Assembly: GCF_003606345.3 (NCBI RefSeq)
Contig: NZ_CP031844.2
Span: forward strand, 930,001-994,000
DNA length: 64,000 bases
From: Bartonella krasnovii
GTDB taxonomy: Bacteria > Pseudomonadota > Alphaproteobacteria > Rhizobiales > Rhizobiaceae
Reading direction: 5' to 3'
The notes below the pieces were generated by a model that saw nothing but the letters and a program-made list of their open reading frames with translations, was not told where the DNA came from and did not search any database. Numbering within the stretch: the stretch's first letter is position 1; each line of letters begins with the position of its first letter. A program made the translations under genes and the position numbers. Below, one piece after another: positions 40,278 to 51,024 of the stretch.

Positions 40278-41531
40278 TTATAGAGGTTTGATCAATACAT
40301 GCTTTTTCTTACCAAAAGAAAGTTTAATAATTCCTTCTGCTGTGACATCTTTTTCAATAATAAGGTATGTCTCATCCTTTATGATTTGATCATTAACACG
40401 TATCCCTCCACCTTGAATATGACGGCGCGCTTCACTGTTTGATTTTGCAAGTCCTGCTTTTACTAAAAGAGAGAGTAATCCAGCACCCGTTTTTAATTCT
40501 ATTGCGTTCATTTTAACTGTTGGAAGATTTTCTCCAATTGTTTTTTCTTCAAATGTTTTGCGGGCAGTTTCTGCGGCTGATTCGGCAAGAGCCCGACCAT
40601 GCAACATTGCGGTAATTTCTGTTGCAAGAATTTTTTTTGCTTCATTAATTTCAGTCCCTTGTAAGAGAGAAAGTTTGAGAATCTCATCCATGGGTAATGT
40701 GGTATAGAGCTTTAAAAATCGTGTTACATCAGCGTCTTCTGTATTGCGCCAATATTGCCAAAATTGATAAGGTGAAAGCATATCAGCATTAAGCCACACA
40801 GCACCATTCAATGATTTACCCATTTTGGCACCGGAAGAGGTCGTCAGCAATGGTGATGTTAATGCATATAATTGTGGTGTTCCTAAACGATGCCCTAATT
40901 CGATTCCGTTAATAATGTTGCCCCATTGATCAGAGCCCCCCATTTGCATACGCAGGCCGTAACGTTTATAAAGTTCAACAAAGTCATAAGCTTGCAGAAT
41001 CATATAATTAAACTCTAAGAAGGATAAAGAGTGTTCACGCTCAAGTCTGAGTTTAACAGAATCAAATGACAACATACGGTTGACAGAAAAATGTTTTCCT
41101 ACATCACGCAAAAATTCTAAGTAGTTTAAATTGCACAACCATTCAGCATTATTTACAATGCAAGCATCTGTTTCTCGATCACCGAATGTCAAATAGTTAG
41201 AAAATACCTTTTTAATACCATCAATATTCGTTGCAATATCATCTTGTGTTAGAAGCCGTCGTGCTTCATCTTTAAAGGAAGGATCACCGATCAATCCTGT
41301 CCCTCCACCCATTAAAGCAATGGGGCGATGTCCCGTTTTTTGTAACCAATAAAGCATCATAATCTGAAGAAGACTTCCAGCATGTAAGCTTGATGCTGTT
41401 GGATCAAATCCAGTATAAGCGCTTACAGTTTCTTTTGAAAAAAGATCATCTAAGCCTTTTTCATCCGAAATTTGGTGGATAAAACCACGTTCACTCATAA
41501 TATGTAAAAAGTCAGATTTAAAGGCAAACAC
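40278..41531 (-). CDS. tyrS: Tyrosyl-tRNA synthetase
   Basis: A 417-residue class I synthetase that charges tRNA-Tyr. The HIGH-equivalent motif is HAGS (about residues 51-54) after [26 protein letters not shown] lies in the tyrosine site (about 196-206), and the KMSKS-equivalent is KMGKS (about 236-240). The C-terminal S4 RNA-binding domain begins around residue 350 ([13 protein letters not shown]). The frame starts with GTG at 41531. An ATG 33 bases later is an alternative, but the upstream residues match the family N terminus. Confidence 0.95.
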   Translation of the reverse strand: MFAFKSDFLHIMSERGFIHQISDEKGLDDLFSKETVSAYTGFDPTASSLHAGSLLQIMMLYWLQKTGHRPIALMGGGTGLIGDPSFKDEARRLLTQDDIATNIDGIKKVFSNYLTFGDRETDACIVNNAEWLCNLNYLEFLRDVGKHFSVNRMLSFDSVKLRLEREHSLSFLEFNYMILQAYDFVELYKRYGLRMQMGGSDQWGNIINGIELGHRLGTPQLYALTSPLLTTSSGAKMGKSLNGAVWLNADMLSPYQFWQYWRNTEDADVTRFLKLYTTLPMDEILKLSLLQGTEINEAKKILATEITAMLHGRALAESAAETARKTFEEKTIGENLPTVKMNAIELKTGAGLLSLLVKAGLAKSNSEARRHIQGGGIRVNDQIIKDETYLIIEKDVTAEGIIKLSFGKKKHVLIKPL

Positions 41532-41857
41532 AGAGTCAATTTCCTAATATAAGAGGGCAATCATTTTATATAATTGATGATTATATAATGGATCATTCAT
41601 GCTTTATCTACCATAAATGACATATATCACAAGAGAACCAGACATATTGGTAATGAAGATAATAATATAAGTATTATTCCTTTTTTACGCTAAAAAAGGT
41701 AATTTAACGAAAATCAGTAAATAAAAAAAGACACTTTTTTACCTTTGTTTCTATCCTAAAATAAAATTTAGAAAAATCATAAATACAGTCTAAAAAAATT
41801 ACATTACTATAATCAGGGATGGCTTTTGCTGACTTTTTATAAATCTATTGTATTTTC
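41532..41857. other. Spacer between tyrS and the hydrolase gene
   Basis: About 325 bases, very AT-rich, between two minus-strand genes. It should hold the tyrS promoter and leader. I see no open frame, no T-box-like element and no clear terminator. Confidence 0.35.
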
Positions 41858-42538
41858 CTAAGTAAGTGAAAGTATTTCAGGAGGAGGAGCGAGAAATTCA
41901 TTGGTGATATGATTATCCAAATAGTGAGCGCATCGTTCAATAAGTTCTTCATGGCATCCACTAAAAAAGTGATTAGCTCCTTCTAGTATTTCTTGTGTGA
42001 TGATAATACCTTTTTGTGTTTTCAATTTATCAACAAGCATTTGAACGTCTTTTGGAGGGGAAACTTTATCGATACCACCATGAATGATAAGCCCAGAAGA
42101 GGGACAAGGTGCAAGAAATGAAAAATCATAAACATTAGGCTGAGGGGCAACAGAGATAAAACCCTCAATTTCCGGTCGGCGCATTAAAAGCTGCATGCCA
42201 ATCCATGCTCCAAATGAATATCCTGCTACCCAGCAATTTTTAGAGTCTGGATGTTGTGCTTGCACCCAATCGAGAGCCGCAGCCGCATCTGAAAGCTCTC
42301 CTATTCCATAATCAAACTCCCCTTGACTGCGACCAATACCACGAAAGTTAAAACGGAGAGTTGTAAAGCCACGTTGTTGGAACATATAAAAGAGATCATA
42401 GACAATTTTATGATTCATCGTTCCACCAAATTGAGGGTGAGGATGCAAAATGATCGCAATGGGCGCATTTTTTTGTTGGGAAGGTTGATAACGCCCTTCG
42501 AGCCGACCCGCGGGGCCGTTAAAAATAATTTCTGGCAT
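41858..42538 (-). CDS. Alpha/beta hydrolase
   Basis: A 226-residue cytoplasmic alpha/beta-fold hydrolase. The oxyanion region is ILHPHPQFGGTM, the nucleophile elbow is GYSFGAW (Ser at about residue 107), the likely catalytic Asp is in HGGIDKVSPP, and the His in GANHFFSG. This matches the widespread family of short predicted hydrolases with HPHPxxGG, whose substrate is unknown. It is divergent from the cysteine desulfurase of the SUF cluster, with a spacer of about 160 bases. Substrate and role cannot be inferred from this. Confidence 0.85.
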   Translation of the reverse strand: MPEIIFNGPAGRLEGRYQPSQQKNAPIAIILHPHPQFGGTMNHKIVYDLFYMFQQRGFTTLRFNFRGIGRSQGEFDYGIGELSDAAAALDWVQAQHPDSKNCWVAGYSFGAWIGMQLLMRRPEIEGFISVAPQPNVYDFSFLAPCPSSGLIIHGGIDKVSPPKDVQMLVDKLKTQKGIIITQEILEGANHFFSGCHEELIERCAHYLDNHITNEFLAPPPEILSLT

Positions 42539-42699
42539 AAAATGCTCCTTAAATGCTATAAAAGGCTCTCATTGACCCTGGTCGACTTTTACCATAGAAT
42601 CTCTTAAATAATCATTAGATATTCTTTTTTAAGTGCACTTTTCAAGAAAATTGCGCTATTTTTTTAATCAATTCATAAGATTAATGATTGCGATGTAAA

Positions 42700-43845
42700 A
42701 TGGTTATAAAACGCCGATATTTTGATCATAACGCAACAACACCGCTCAAAAAAATAGCGCGGATAGCATTACTGGAATCTTTAGATACATTTGGTAATCC
42801 CTCATCCGTTCATAGGGAGGGGCGTGCTGCTAAAACTTTATTGCAAAAGGCGCGTCGACAAATCGCTGAAAATCTTAAAACAGATCCAGATAACGTTGTT
42901 TTTACCTCTGGTGCGAGTGAAGCAGCAATGACTTTGTTAACACCCTTTTACACGATGGGGAATGCAAAGGTTCAATTTTCTCATCTGTACCTTGGAGCGA
43001 CTGAACACCCCTCTGTTGCAGAGGGAGGACGTTTTTCTAAAGAATTGATAAGTGTCATTACTGTTGATCAAGATGGGCTTATTCAACAAGATAAATTAGC
43101 ATCCCTCTTAAGGACTCACGATAAAACAAAAGGTTTACCTCTTGTTGCTATTCAAGCAGCAAATAGTGAAACGGGTGTTATTCAACCGTTAAAAGAAATA
43201 GCGGCTATTGTTCGTGATTTAGGCGGTACTCTTATTGTTGATTTATCGCAATATATCGATAAAAATTTTGTTGATATTAATCAGCTAGGAGGAGACTTTT
43301 TTATACTCTCTGCACATAAAGCTGGTGGTCCTAAAGGCGTTGGTGCTTTTGTTTCATGTGGCAATCTCCTCATGCCACACCCTCTTATTACCGGAGGGGG
43401 ACAAGAAAAAGGCTTACGTGGAGGAACAGAAGCATTATCTCTTATTGCTGCTTTTGGAGCCGCGATGGCTGATTGTCTCACACAGGAAGAAATAAAACAG
43501 TTACTATATTTACGTAATAAATTAGAAGATGGACTTCAAAAAATAAGCCAAAATATTGAAATTTTTGGCAAAAGAGTTCAACGTTTGCCAAATACGACTT
43601 ACTTTACCGTAAAAAATATAAAAGCTGAAACCATGCAAATTGCTTTTGACTTAGAAGGTTTTTCAGTATCATCTGGTTCTGCTTGTTCTTCAGGAAAAGT
43701 AAAACAAAGCAAAGTTTTAGAAGCAATGGGGTATCATGTTCCAAATGGTGCCATTCGCATTTCGCTGGGACGTGATACAACCTCTGAAGATATTGATGAT
43801 TTTCTATTATTTTTTTCTCAAATGATAAGCAAGAAAAAAGGATAA
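42700..43845 (+). CDS. Cysteine desulfurase, NifS/IscS-like
   Basis: A 381-residue PLP enzyme that takes sulfur from cysteine as persulfide for iron-sulfur clusters or thiolation. The N-terminal YFDHNATTP signature, the PLP lysine in SAHKAGGPKG (about residue 204) and the catalytic cysteine in the flexible loop SSGSACSSGKV (about 327) are all visible. The loop is of the class I (NifS/IscS) type, unlike the SufS further along. The ATG at 42700 is chosen, because an earlier TTG is unconvincing. It heads the SUF cluster, as in several alphaproteobacteria. Confidence 0.92.
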   Translation: MVIKRRYFDHNATTPLKKIARIALLESLDTFGNPSSVHREGRAAKTLLQKARRQIAENLKTDPDNVVFTSGASEAAMTLLTPFYTMGNAKVQFSHLYLGATEHPSVAEGGRFSKELISVITVDQDGLIQQDKLASLLRTHDKTKGLPLVAIQAANSETGVIQPLKEIAAIVRDLGGTLIVDLSQYIDKNFVDINQLGGDFFILSAHKAGGPKGVGAFVSCGNLLMPHPLITGGGQEKGLRGGTEALSLIAAFGAAMADCLTQEEIKQLLYLRNKLEDGLQKISQNIEIFGKRVQRLPNTTYFTVKNIKAETMQIAFDLEGFSVSSGSACSSGKVKQSKVLEAMGYHVPNGAIRISLGRDTTSEDIDDFLLFFSQMISKKKG

Positions 43846-43991
43846 AATTAGAATTATTTTAAATAATAAAATAACTTTGATTGAAATTTTAGTACTTTGC
43901 CTATAGCCTAGGAAATAACTTATTTAATTTTAATCTTGTAAAACAAGACTTTTAGTTACCGGTTTTTGATGCCAAAAGATGGAGAAGCTTT

Positions 43992-45503
43992 ATGCCGGCA
44001 GTAGAAGAAACAATACGCCAAGTCCGTGAAATAGATGTTGACCAATATAAATATGGCTTTGAAACGAAAATAAAAACGGATAAAGCACCGAAAGGTTTGA
44101 ATGAAGATATTATCAAATTTATTTCGGCTAAAAAAAATGAGCCTGAATGGATGCTAACATGGCGCTTACAAGCTTACCGCCGTTGGTTGACAATGCAAGA
44201 GCCTCATTGGGCACGTCTTGAATATCCTAAAATTGATTTTCAGGAGCTTTATTATTATGCTGCTCCTAAAAATCATACAGGACCAAAATCTTTAGACGAA
44301 GTAGATCCTGAGTTATTAGCAACATACGAAAAACTTGGCATTCCTCTTAAAGAACAAGAGATTTTAGCAGGGGTAAGAAAACAGTCTGATCCCTCTACAT
44401 TTGATGACAGTGTGTCTGTATCGGGGCAGGTAGCTGTTGATGCGGTCTTTGATTCTGTTTCGGTTGTGACAACATTTAAAAAAGAACTGGCGCGTGCTGG
44501 TGTAATTTTTTGTTCTATTTCAGAGGCGATTATTGAACATCCTGAGCTTATTAAAGAATATTTGGGAACAGTTGTACCAGTGGGAGATAATTATTATGCG
44601 GCCTTAAATGCTGCTGTCTTTACAGATGGTTCATTTGTTTATATTCCCAAGGGAGTTCGTTGTCCTATGGAGCTTTCAACTTACTTTAGAATTAATGAAC
44701 GCAATACAGGGCAATTTGAGCGAACATTGATTATTGCTGCTGAAGATTCCTATGTTTCTTATCTTGAAGGGTGTACAGCTCCCCAACGTGATGAAAACCA
44801 ACTTCATGCTGCTGTCGTTGAGCTTATTGCCCTTGAAAATGCAGAGATTAAATATTCTACAGTACAAAACTGGTACCCTGGCGATAAAGATGGAAAGGGT
44901 GGTATTTATAATTTTGTGACGAAGCGTGGAGATTGTCGAGGACATAACTCTAAAATTTCATGGACACAAGTTGAGACTGGTTCTGCGATTACTTGGAAAT
45001 ATCCATCCTGTTTACTGCGTGGAGATAACGCGCGTGGAGAATTTTATTCTATTGCCGTTGCAAACGGTCACCAGCAAATTGATTCCGGTACAAAAATGAT
45101 TCATTTGGGAAAAAATACCTCCAGTCGTATTATTTCCAAAGGAATTTCTGCTGGCTTTTCAAATAACACTTATCGAGGGCAAGTCACAGCCCACCGAAAA
45201 GCACAAAATGCACGTAACTTTACACAGTGTGATAGTTTGTTAATCGGAAATGATTGTGGGGCCCATACAGTACCTTATATTGAAGCAAAAAACGCAACAG
45301 CTCAATTTGAACATGAAGCCACCACATCAAAAATTTCTGATGACCAACTTTTTTATGTTATGCAGAGAGGAATTCCCGAAGAAGAGGCAATTGCATTAAT
45401 TGTCAATGGTTTTGTAAAAGAAGTTATTCAAAAACTTCCCATGGAGTTTGCTGTCGAGGCTCAAAAGCTTATTGGTATTAGCCTTGAGGGAAGTGTTGGA
45501 TAA
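43992..45503 (+). CDS. sufB: Fe-S cluster assembly protein SufB
   Basis: A 503-residue core scaffold of the SufBCD complex, on which [Fe-S] clusters form. The conserved beta-helix region shows SYLEGCTAP (about residues 256-264) with a cysteine proposed as sulfur acceptor, [12 protein letters not shown] and KRGDCRG, and a C-terminal RGIPEEEA segment shared with SufD. Length is typical. It lies 146 bases behind the desulfurase and 146 bases before sufC. AGATGGAGAAG precedes the ATG. Confidence 0.96.
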   Translation: MPAVEETIRQVREIDVDQYKYGFETKIKTDKAPKGLNEDIIKFISAKKNEPEWMLTWRLQAYRRWLTMQEPHWARLEYPKIDFQELYYYAAPKNHTGPKSLDEVDPELLATYEKLGIPLKEQEILAGVRKQSDPSTFDDSVSVSGQVAVDAVFDSVSVVTTFKKELARAGVIFCSISEAIIEHPELIKEYLGTVVPVGDNYYAALNAAVFTDGSFVYIPKGVRCPMELSTYFRINERNTGQFERTLIIAAEDSYVSYLEGCTAPQRDENQLHAAVVELIALENAEIKYSTVQNWYPGDKDGKGGIYNFVTKRGDCRGHNSKISWTQVETGSAITWKYPSCLLRGDNARGEFYSIAVANGHQQIDSGTKMIHLGKNTSSRIISKGISAGFSNNTYRGQVTAHRKAQNARNFTQCDSLLIGNDCGAHTVPYIEAKNATAQFEHEATTSKISDDQLFYVMQRGIPEEEAIALIVNGFVKEVIQKLPMEFAVEAQKLIGISLEGSVG

Positions 45504-45649
45504 TTCTATTTAATGAAATAAATCGAAGATAAGGCTGTAATAGTAGAAAAAAATGTAAAAAAACTTCTATGGTGATTACAAAAGGAAATGGGTGCTAAGG
45601 AAAAATAGTACGCATTAGTATCTGAGAAAAACAGCCAGAACAGGATTAA

Positions 45650-46408
45650 ATGATGTTAGAGATAAAAAATTTACGTGCCCGTATTGCTGGGACCGATACA
45701 GAAGTTATTCGTGGTTTAAACTTGACGGTTCAAGATGGAGAAGTTGCCGCGATCATGGGACAAAATGGTGCCGGAAAATCAACTTTATCTTATTTACTTG
45801 CTGGTCGTGATGATTATGAAGTAATAGAAGGCGATATTCTCTATAATGGACAATCAATTTTAGAAATGGATCCAGCAGAACGTGCTGCATATGGTATTTT
45901 TCTTGCATTTCAATATCCAATGGAAATACCAGGGGTAGCAACGATGGAATTTTTAAAAGTCGCGATGAATTCTCAACGCAAAGCGCGAGGTAATGAAGAG
46001 CTTAAAATTCCTGAATTTATAAAATATGTTAAAGAGGTTTCAGCTAAGCTTGAAATAGATATGGACATGCTAAAACGTCCATTAAATGTAGGTTTTTCAG
46101 GGGGAGAAAAAAAACGTGCTGAAATTTTACAAATGGCACTTCTTGAACCTAAACTTTGCATTTTAGATGAAACGGATTCTGGTTTAGATATTGATGCATT
46201 AAAAATTGTTGCAGATGGTGTTAATAAACTTCGGGATTCAAAACGTTCATTTTTAGTGATTACCCATTATCAACGACTGCTTAATTATATTATTCCAGAT
46301 ACAGTACATGTTCTCTATAAAGGACGAATTATTAAAAGCGGAGATAAATCCCTAGCGCTTTATTTAGAGCAAAATGGGTATGCTGATCTTATCAGGGAGG
46401 CAGTTTGA
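45650..46408 (+). CDS. sufC: Fe-S cluster assembly ATPase SufC
   Basis: A 252-residue ABC-type ATPase of the SufBCD scaffold. Walker A is GQNGAGKST (about residues 38-46), the signature is FSGGEKKRAEILQ (about 150-162), and Walker B is LCILDETDSGLDID (about 171-184). The H-loop is in VITHYQRLL. Two adjacent ATG codons (45650 and 45653) are possible starts. The gene is followed by sufD after seven bases. Confidence 0.96.
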   Translation: MMLEIKNLRARIAGTDTEVIRGLNLTVQDGEVAAIMGQNGAGKSTLSYLLAGRDDYEVIEGDILYNGQSILEMDPAERAAYGIFLAFQYPMEIPGVATMEFLKVAMNSQRKARGNEELKIPEFIKYVKEVSAKLEIDMDMLKRPLNVGFSGGEKKRAEILQMALLEPKLCILDETDSGLDIDALKIVADGVNKLRDSKRSFLVITHYQRLLNYIIPDTVHVLYKGRIIKSGDKSLALYLEQNGYADLIREAV

Positions 46409-46415
46409 AGGTATT

Positions 46416-47678
46416 ATGAAGGTACAACAAAACTTGTTAGCGGTTGAAGAAAATATACTTAGTAATTTTAATCAGTATATCAATGACCTACCGGGTAGTA
46501 AAGTCGTGTGGGCAATCCGCAAGAAAGCTATTGAGCAATTTCAAACGACACGTCTTCCTTCTCGTAAAATCGAAAATTGGCATTATACCAATCTGCGCAC
46601 ATTACTGAAGTCTGTGAGCAACTTTTCAAAAGACCAAGACAATCAATCGGTTGATACATTGCTTTCAGAAAGCGCTGTTTTTTCCATGAACAATGGAAAA
46701 GTAGCAACGCGCTCAAAAATAGACAAAATTACAGTAAAACGCCTTTCAGATGCATTAGAAGATAATTCTGTATTGATAGATCAAAACATTTCTGATGAGG
46801 ACTTTATTGGGCAATTAAATACAGCTTTCGTTACAGATGGTTGGCTTTTTTACATTCCTGAAAATACAAAGTTAAATAGACCCATTGAATTACAAAATAT
46901 ACAAATGGGAGGACAATCTCATACTTTTTCAGACATAAAAGTTGATAAAAATAGTCAAGTTATATTTGTTGAACATCAGATTGGCAATGATCAAGATGCC
47001 TTTGTCAGTTCAATATTTTCATTAAATATTGCCGCTCATAGTGATGTTACATGGTTTCTTATTCGCAATCGTGGTTTTAATTCTACACAGTTTGGTCGAC
47101 TGCGTGCTGTTCTTGCTCAAGGAGCGAAGTTATCACTTTATGTCATTAATATAGGGAGTCAACTTAATCGTCAGGAAGTTGATATTGAGTTACAGGGGAA
47201 AAAATCTGATTTTCAATTACGCGTTATAAATTTACTATCAGGACAAACACATAGTGATCTTACAATGACTGTTCGTCACGTGGAAGAAAATTCAACATCA
47301 ACTGAAATTATACGCAATGTGGTTACAGATAAAGCTGTGGGTGTTTTTCAAGGGATGATACGTGTTGCTCAAAAAGCGCAAAAAACCGATGCACGTATGG
47401 CTTGCAATAGCCTTATCCTTTCAGATGATGCAGAATTTAATGCAAAGCCTGAATTGGAGATTTTTGCTGATGATGTTGCCTGCGGCCATGGCGCAACAGT
47501 TGCAAATATTAATCATGATTATCTTTTCTATCTTATGGCGCGCGGTATCCCCTTTAAAACGGCTCGTGCTCTTTTGATTAAAGGATTTGTTGCCGAGCTT
47601 ATTGATGACATCAAGCAAGGTGATATCCAGACTGTTTTGGAAAATATCATTGGTCAATGGCTTGAAAAAAATGTTTAA
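46416..47678 (+). CDS. sufD: Fe-S cluster assembly protein SufD
   Basis: A 420-residue partner of SufB in the scaffold complex, needed for iron uptake into the cluster. The N-terminal helical part (ENWHYTNLRTLL) is followed by a beta-helix and the C-terminal signature ACGHGATV with the conserved His, then YLMARGIP and LLIKGFVAEL (about residues 350-405). The frame runs back into sufC, but the ATG at 46416 gives a normal N terminus. It ends just before sufS. Confidence 0.94.
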   Translation: MKVQQNLLAVEENILSNFNQYINDLPGSKVVWAIRKKAIEQFQTTRLPSRKIENWHYTNLRTLLKSVSNFSKDQDNQSVDTLLSESAVFSMNNGKVATRSKIDKITVKRLSDALEDNSVLIDQNISDEDFIGQLNTAFVTDGWLFYIPENTKLNRPIELQNIQMGGQSHTFSDIKVDKNSQVIFVEHQIGNDQDAFVSSIFSLNIAAHSDVTWFLIRNRGFNSTQFGRLRAVLAQGAKLSLYVINIGSQLNRQEVDIELQGKKSDFQLRVINLLSGQTHSDLTMTVRHVEENSTSTEIIRNVVTDKAVGVFQGMIRVAQKAQKTDARMACNSLILSDDAEFNAKPELEIFADDVACGHGATVANINHDYLFYLMARGIPFKTARALLIKGFVAELIDDIKQGDIQTVLENIIGQWLEKNV

Positions 47679-47688
47679 GAGAGAAAAA

Positions 47689-48933
47689 ATGGAAAATGAC
47701 GTACAAACGCTGAATTATAATGTCGACAAAATTCGACGTGATTTTCCTCTTTTGCATCATCAAGTTTATGGAAAGCGATTAGCATATCTTGATAGTGGTG
47801 CTTCTGCTCAAAAACCGCAATCAGTACTCAATGCAATGAATAATTATTATCACCATCATTATGCTAATGTGCATAGGGGAATGTATTTTTTAGCCAATAC
47901 AGCAACACAATTCTATGAAAACTCTCGTGAAACTGTTCGCCTTTTTCTAAATGCTCAAAAAGCTGAAGAAATTATTTTTACGAAAAATGCAACGGAAGCG
48001 ATTAATACGGTTGCTTATGGTTGGGCTATGCCCAAACTCAAGGAAGGTGATGAGATTGTTCTAACGATCATGGAACATCATGCCAATATTATCCCTTGGC
48101 ATTTTCTGCGTGAACAAAAAGGGGTGAAGCTTATTTTTGTTCCCGTTGATGAAAATGGTGTTCTGCATATTGAGGATTTCCAAAAGGCTTTGAGTGAAAA
48201 AACGCGGCTTGTCGCTATAACGCATATGTCTAATATATTAGGAACTGTACCTCCTGTTAAAGAAATGATTAAGCAAGCACATCAAAATTCTATACCTGTT
48301 CTTGTGGATGGTTCTCAAGGAGCAATACATTTAACCGTTGATGTACAAGATCTCGATTGTGATTGGTATGTCTTTACAGGACATAAGCTTTATGGTCCCA
48401 CTGGTGTTGGTGTTCTTTATGGTAAGGAGTATCGGTTAGAGGAAATGCATCCTTTTCAAGGGGGAGGTGAAATGATCGAAGAGGTAACAACCGATAAGGT
48501 TCTTTATAATGCTCCTCCTTATCGTTTTGAAGCAGGTACACCTCCTATCGTTGAAGCTGTTGGATTAGCTGCGGCCATTGACTATATACAAAAAAGAGGT
48601 CTCAGTACAATTCATGCCCATGAAATGTCTCTTTCAGCTTATGCGCATGAAAAGCTTAAAACAGTTGAATCATTGCGTATTTATGGTCATTCTCCCAATA
48701 AAGGAGCGATTATATCATTTACAATTGAAGGTATTCACGCTCATGATATCGCTATGTTTATTGATAGAAAAGGGGTTGCAATCCGTGCGGGAACTCATTG
48801 TGCACAGCCTTTATTACAGCGCTTTGGTTTAACATCTATTTGTCGTGCATCGTTGGCCATGTATAATACTCAAGAAGATATAGATCAATTGGTCAAAGCA
48901 TTGAAAGAAACAAGGACATTTTTTAATGGGTGA
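47689..48933 (+). CDS. sufS: Cysteine desulfurase SufS
   Basis: A 414-residue class II PLP desulfurase dedicated to the SUF system. YLDSGASAQKP near the N terminus, the PLP lysine in FTGHKLYGPTG (about residue 232), and the catalytic cysteine in RAGTHCAQPL (about 370) are present. The start is set at the ATG at 47689, with AAGAGAG upstream. In-frame ATG codons at 47671 and earlier lie within sufD. It overlaps sufT by eight bases. No SufE-type partner gene is seen in the window. Confidence 0.95.
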   Translation: MENDVQTLNYNVDKIRRDFPLLHHQVYGKRLAYLDSGASAQKPQSVLNAMNNYYHHHYANVHRGMYFLANTATQFYENSRETVRLFLNAQKAEEIIFTKNATEAINTVAYGWAMPKLKEGDEIVLTIMEHHANIIPWHFLREQKGVKLIFVPVDENGVLHIEDFQKALSEKTRLVAITHMSNILGTVPPVKEMIKQAHQNSIPVLVDGSQGAIHLTVDVQDLDCDWYVFTGHKLYGPTGVGVLYGKEYRLEEMHPFQGGGEMIEEVTTDKVLYNAPPYRFEAGTPPIVEAVGLAAAIDYIQKRGLSTIHAHEMSLSAYAHEKLKTVESLRIYGHSPNKGAIISFTIEGIHAHDIAMFIDRKGVAIRAGTHCAQPLLQRFGLTSICRASLAMYNTQEDIDQLVKALKETRTFFNG

Positions 48934-49327
48934 GTTAATAGAAGAGCGCCATTCTACAGAATCTGCTGAAACTGTAAGCGAAAATAAAAAATCTTACATA
49001 TCAACAATTCCCGCAGAAGAAATTGATCGTATGACGAATGATATTATTGCTGCTCTTAAAACAGTTTATGATCCAGAGATTCCTGCTGATATTTATGAGC
49101 TAGGATTGATTTACCGTATTGATATTGAAGATGATCGTTCAGTAAAAATTGAAATGACTCTTACAGCACCGGGCTGTCCTGTTGCCGGTGAAATGCCGGG
49201 CTGGGTAGAAAATGCTGTCAGTGCCGTTGAAGGGGTTTCGCATGTTGAAGTCACTATGACTTTTGATCCACCGTGGACGCCTGAGTGTATGTCAGAAGAA
49301 GCGCAAATTGCTGTCGGATGGTATTAA
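48926..49327 (+). CDS. sufT: SUF system protein SufT (DUF59/MIP18 family)
   Basis: A 133-residue protein whose C-terminal ~100 residues form a DUF59 (MIP18-like) domain, an accessory in iron-sulfur protein maturation. The family markers are VYDPEIPADIYELGLIY (about residues 48-64) and TAPGCPVAGEMPGWV (about 82-96), with the conserved cysteine in PGCP. The N-terminal ~35 residues are polar and variable. It overlaps sufS by eight bases and is the last recognisable gene of the cluster. sufA, which often follows, is not present before the restriction-modification remnant. Confidence 0.92.
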   Translation: MGELIEERHSTESAETVSENKKSYISTIPAEEIDRMTNDIIAALKTVYDPEIPADIYELGLIYRIDIEDDRSVKIEMTLTAPGCPVAGEMPGWVENAVSAVEGVSHVEVTMTFDPPWTPECMSEEAQIAVGWY

Positions 49328-49383
49328 CAATACTGTTCGTGAGTACATCATTTTCGCAAACAGTTGGATTTAAAAACAATCAT

Positions 49384-51001
49384 ATGCATTATAATAAACC
49401 AAAATTAGAACTTACCTAGATTGGAAAAGAGAAACGCTCCAAACTGGAGCCTCGTATCTTATTAGAAGATCTTGAAAAGTCTTATCATGCCTCGCATCAA
49501 ATATCATCCAAAGATATTTTTGATAATAAACTTATTTTTGGTGATAATTTGCTCGCACTCAAAGCACTTGAACAAGAATATACGGGGAAGGTGAAATGTA
49601 TCTATATCGATCCACCTTATAATACAGGCAATGCTTTTGAACATTATGAAGACGGTTTGGAACACTCCATATGGCTCAGCCTTATGAGAGACAGGTTGGA
49701 ACTACTCCATCGTTTACTTGCAAATGATGGGAGTATCTGGATATCGATTGATGACGATGAACAAGCCTATCTTAAAGTAATGATGGATGAAATTTTTGGT
49801 CGCCAAAATTTCATCAACAATATTATTTGGCAAAAGAAATATACTCCACAAAATGGCTTTCAGATAACCATGATTTTATAATTTATGCTAAAGATAAAAC
49901 AATTTGGCGCCCTTACTTAGTGCCTCGTTTAACAGATATGGATGCCCGCTATAAAAATCCTGATAATGATCCACGTGGTCCTTGGAAATCTGGAGACTTA
50001 TCTGTGAAAAGAGTGACTCTTTATGAAATCACTACACCTTCTGGACGAAAGGTGATTCCTCCTCATGGTAGAAGTTAGGTTATAAGTGAAAAAAAATCTC
50101 TGAATTATTGAAATATAATCATATTTGGTTTGGTCCAACAGGAAGCAATGTTCCTTCTCTGAAGCGTTTTTTATCAGAAGTAAAAAACGGTATGGTTTCA
50201 ATGACCATTTGGCCCTATACGGAAGTGGGACATAATCAGGATGCAAAGAGAGAAGTTAAAGTCTTTAATTCTGATGATGTTTTTACAACTCCTAAACCTG
50301 AAAAGCTCATAGAGCGTATTATTCAACTTTCCACTAATCCCGGTGATCTTGTGTTGGATTCCTTTGCAAGTTCTGGCACGACTGGTGCTGTTGCTCATAA
50401 AATGGGACGCAAGTGGATTATGATTGAACTTGGTGAACATTGTCATACCCACATTGTTCCTCGTTTAAAACAGGTAATTGATGGAACGGATCAAAGGGGA
50501 ATTTCCAAAAGTGTCAATTGGCAAGGTGGCGGTGGATTCCGTTATTATCGTCTTGCACCTTCTTTGTTAGAAAAAGATCCATGGGGACAATGGATTATTA
50601 GTCGCAAATATAATGCAGCAATGCTTTCAGAAGCGATGTGTAAACATATGGAATTTACCTATGCGCCAGATGAAAATCATTATTGGATGCAAGGCTATTC
50701 AACCGAAACAGATTATATTTATGTAACAACAAGTGCTATAACCCATGAACAACTCCGTCTTATGAGCGAAGAGGTAGGTTCCCATCGCACGTTGCTGATT
50801 TGTTGCACCGCCTTTGATACAAAAGAAACATTTTTTGAGAATTTGACACTGACCAAAATTCCCCGTGCAATATTGGAAAAATGTGAATGGGGGAGGGATG
50901 ATTACAGTTTAAATGTAGCCAATCTTGAACCAATGATCGTGGTAAAAGAAAAAAACAAAGATAAAGATGATGTGCAAGCAGAATTAGATCTATTTGAATA
51001 A
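49384..51001 (+). pseudogene. Type III restriction-modification methyltransferase (mod), decayed
   Basis: Remnant of a beta-class N6-adenine methyltransferase of a type III system. The N-terminal piece shows IFGDNLLALKAL and the catalytic DPPYNTG, and the C-terminal piece (50108-51001) shows the AdoMet-binding DSFASSGTTGAVAH. Four lesions separate the pieces: TAG at 49417-49419 where the family has Trp (LELTWIG), a frameshift near 49853 (QNG to WLSDNHDF), TAG at 50076-50078 where Trp is expected (GRSW), and a frameshift in a run of eight A (50089-50096), where nine A would restore KKISELLKYN. Remaining open pieces are at 49549-49881, 49827-50078 and 50108-51001. No functional enzyme is expected. 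Confidence 0.92.
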
Positions 51002-51024
51002 ATATATAAAAAGCAGAGTTTCTC

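Noticed and set aside
49549..51001. Three separate small methylase genes
   Set aside because: The pieces align in order to one type III Mod protein and are joined by two nonsense codons and two frameshifts, so they are one pseudogene.
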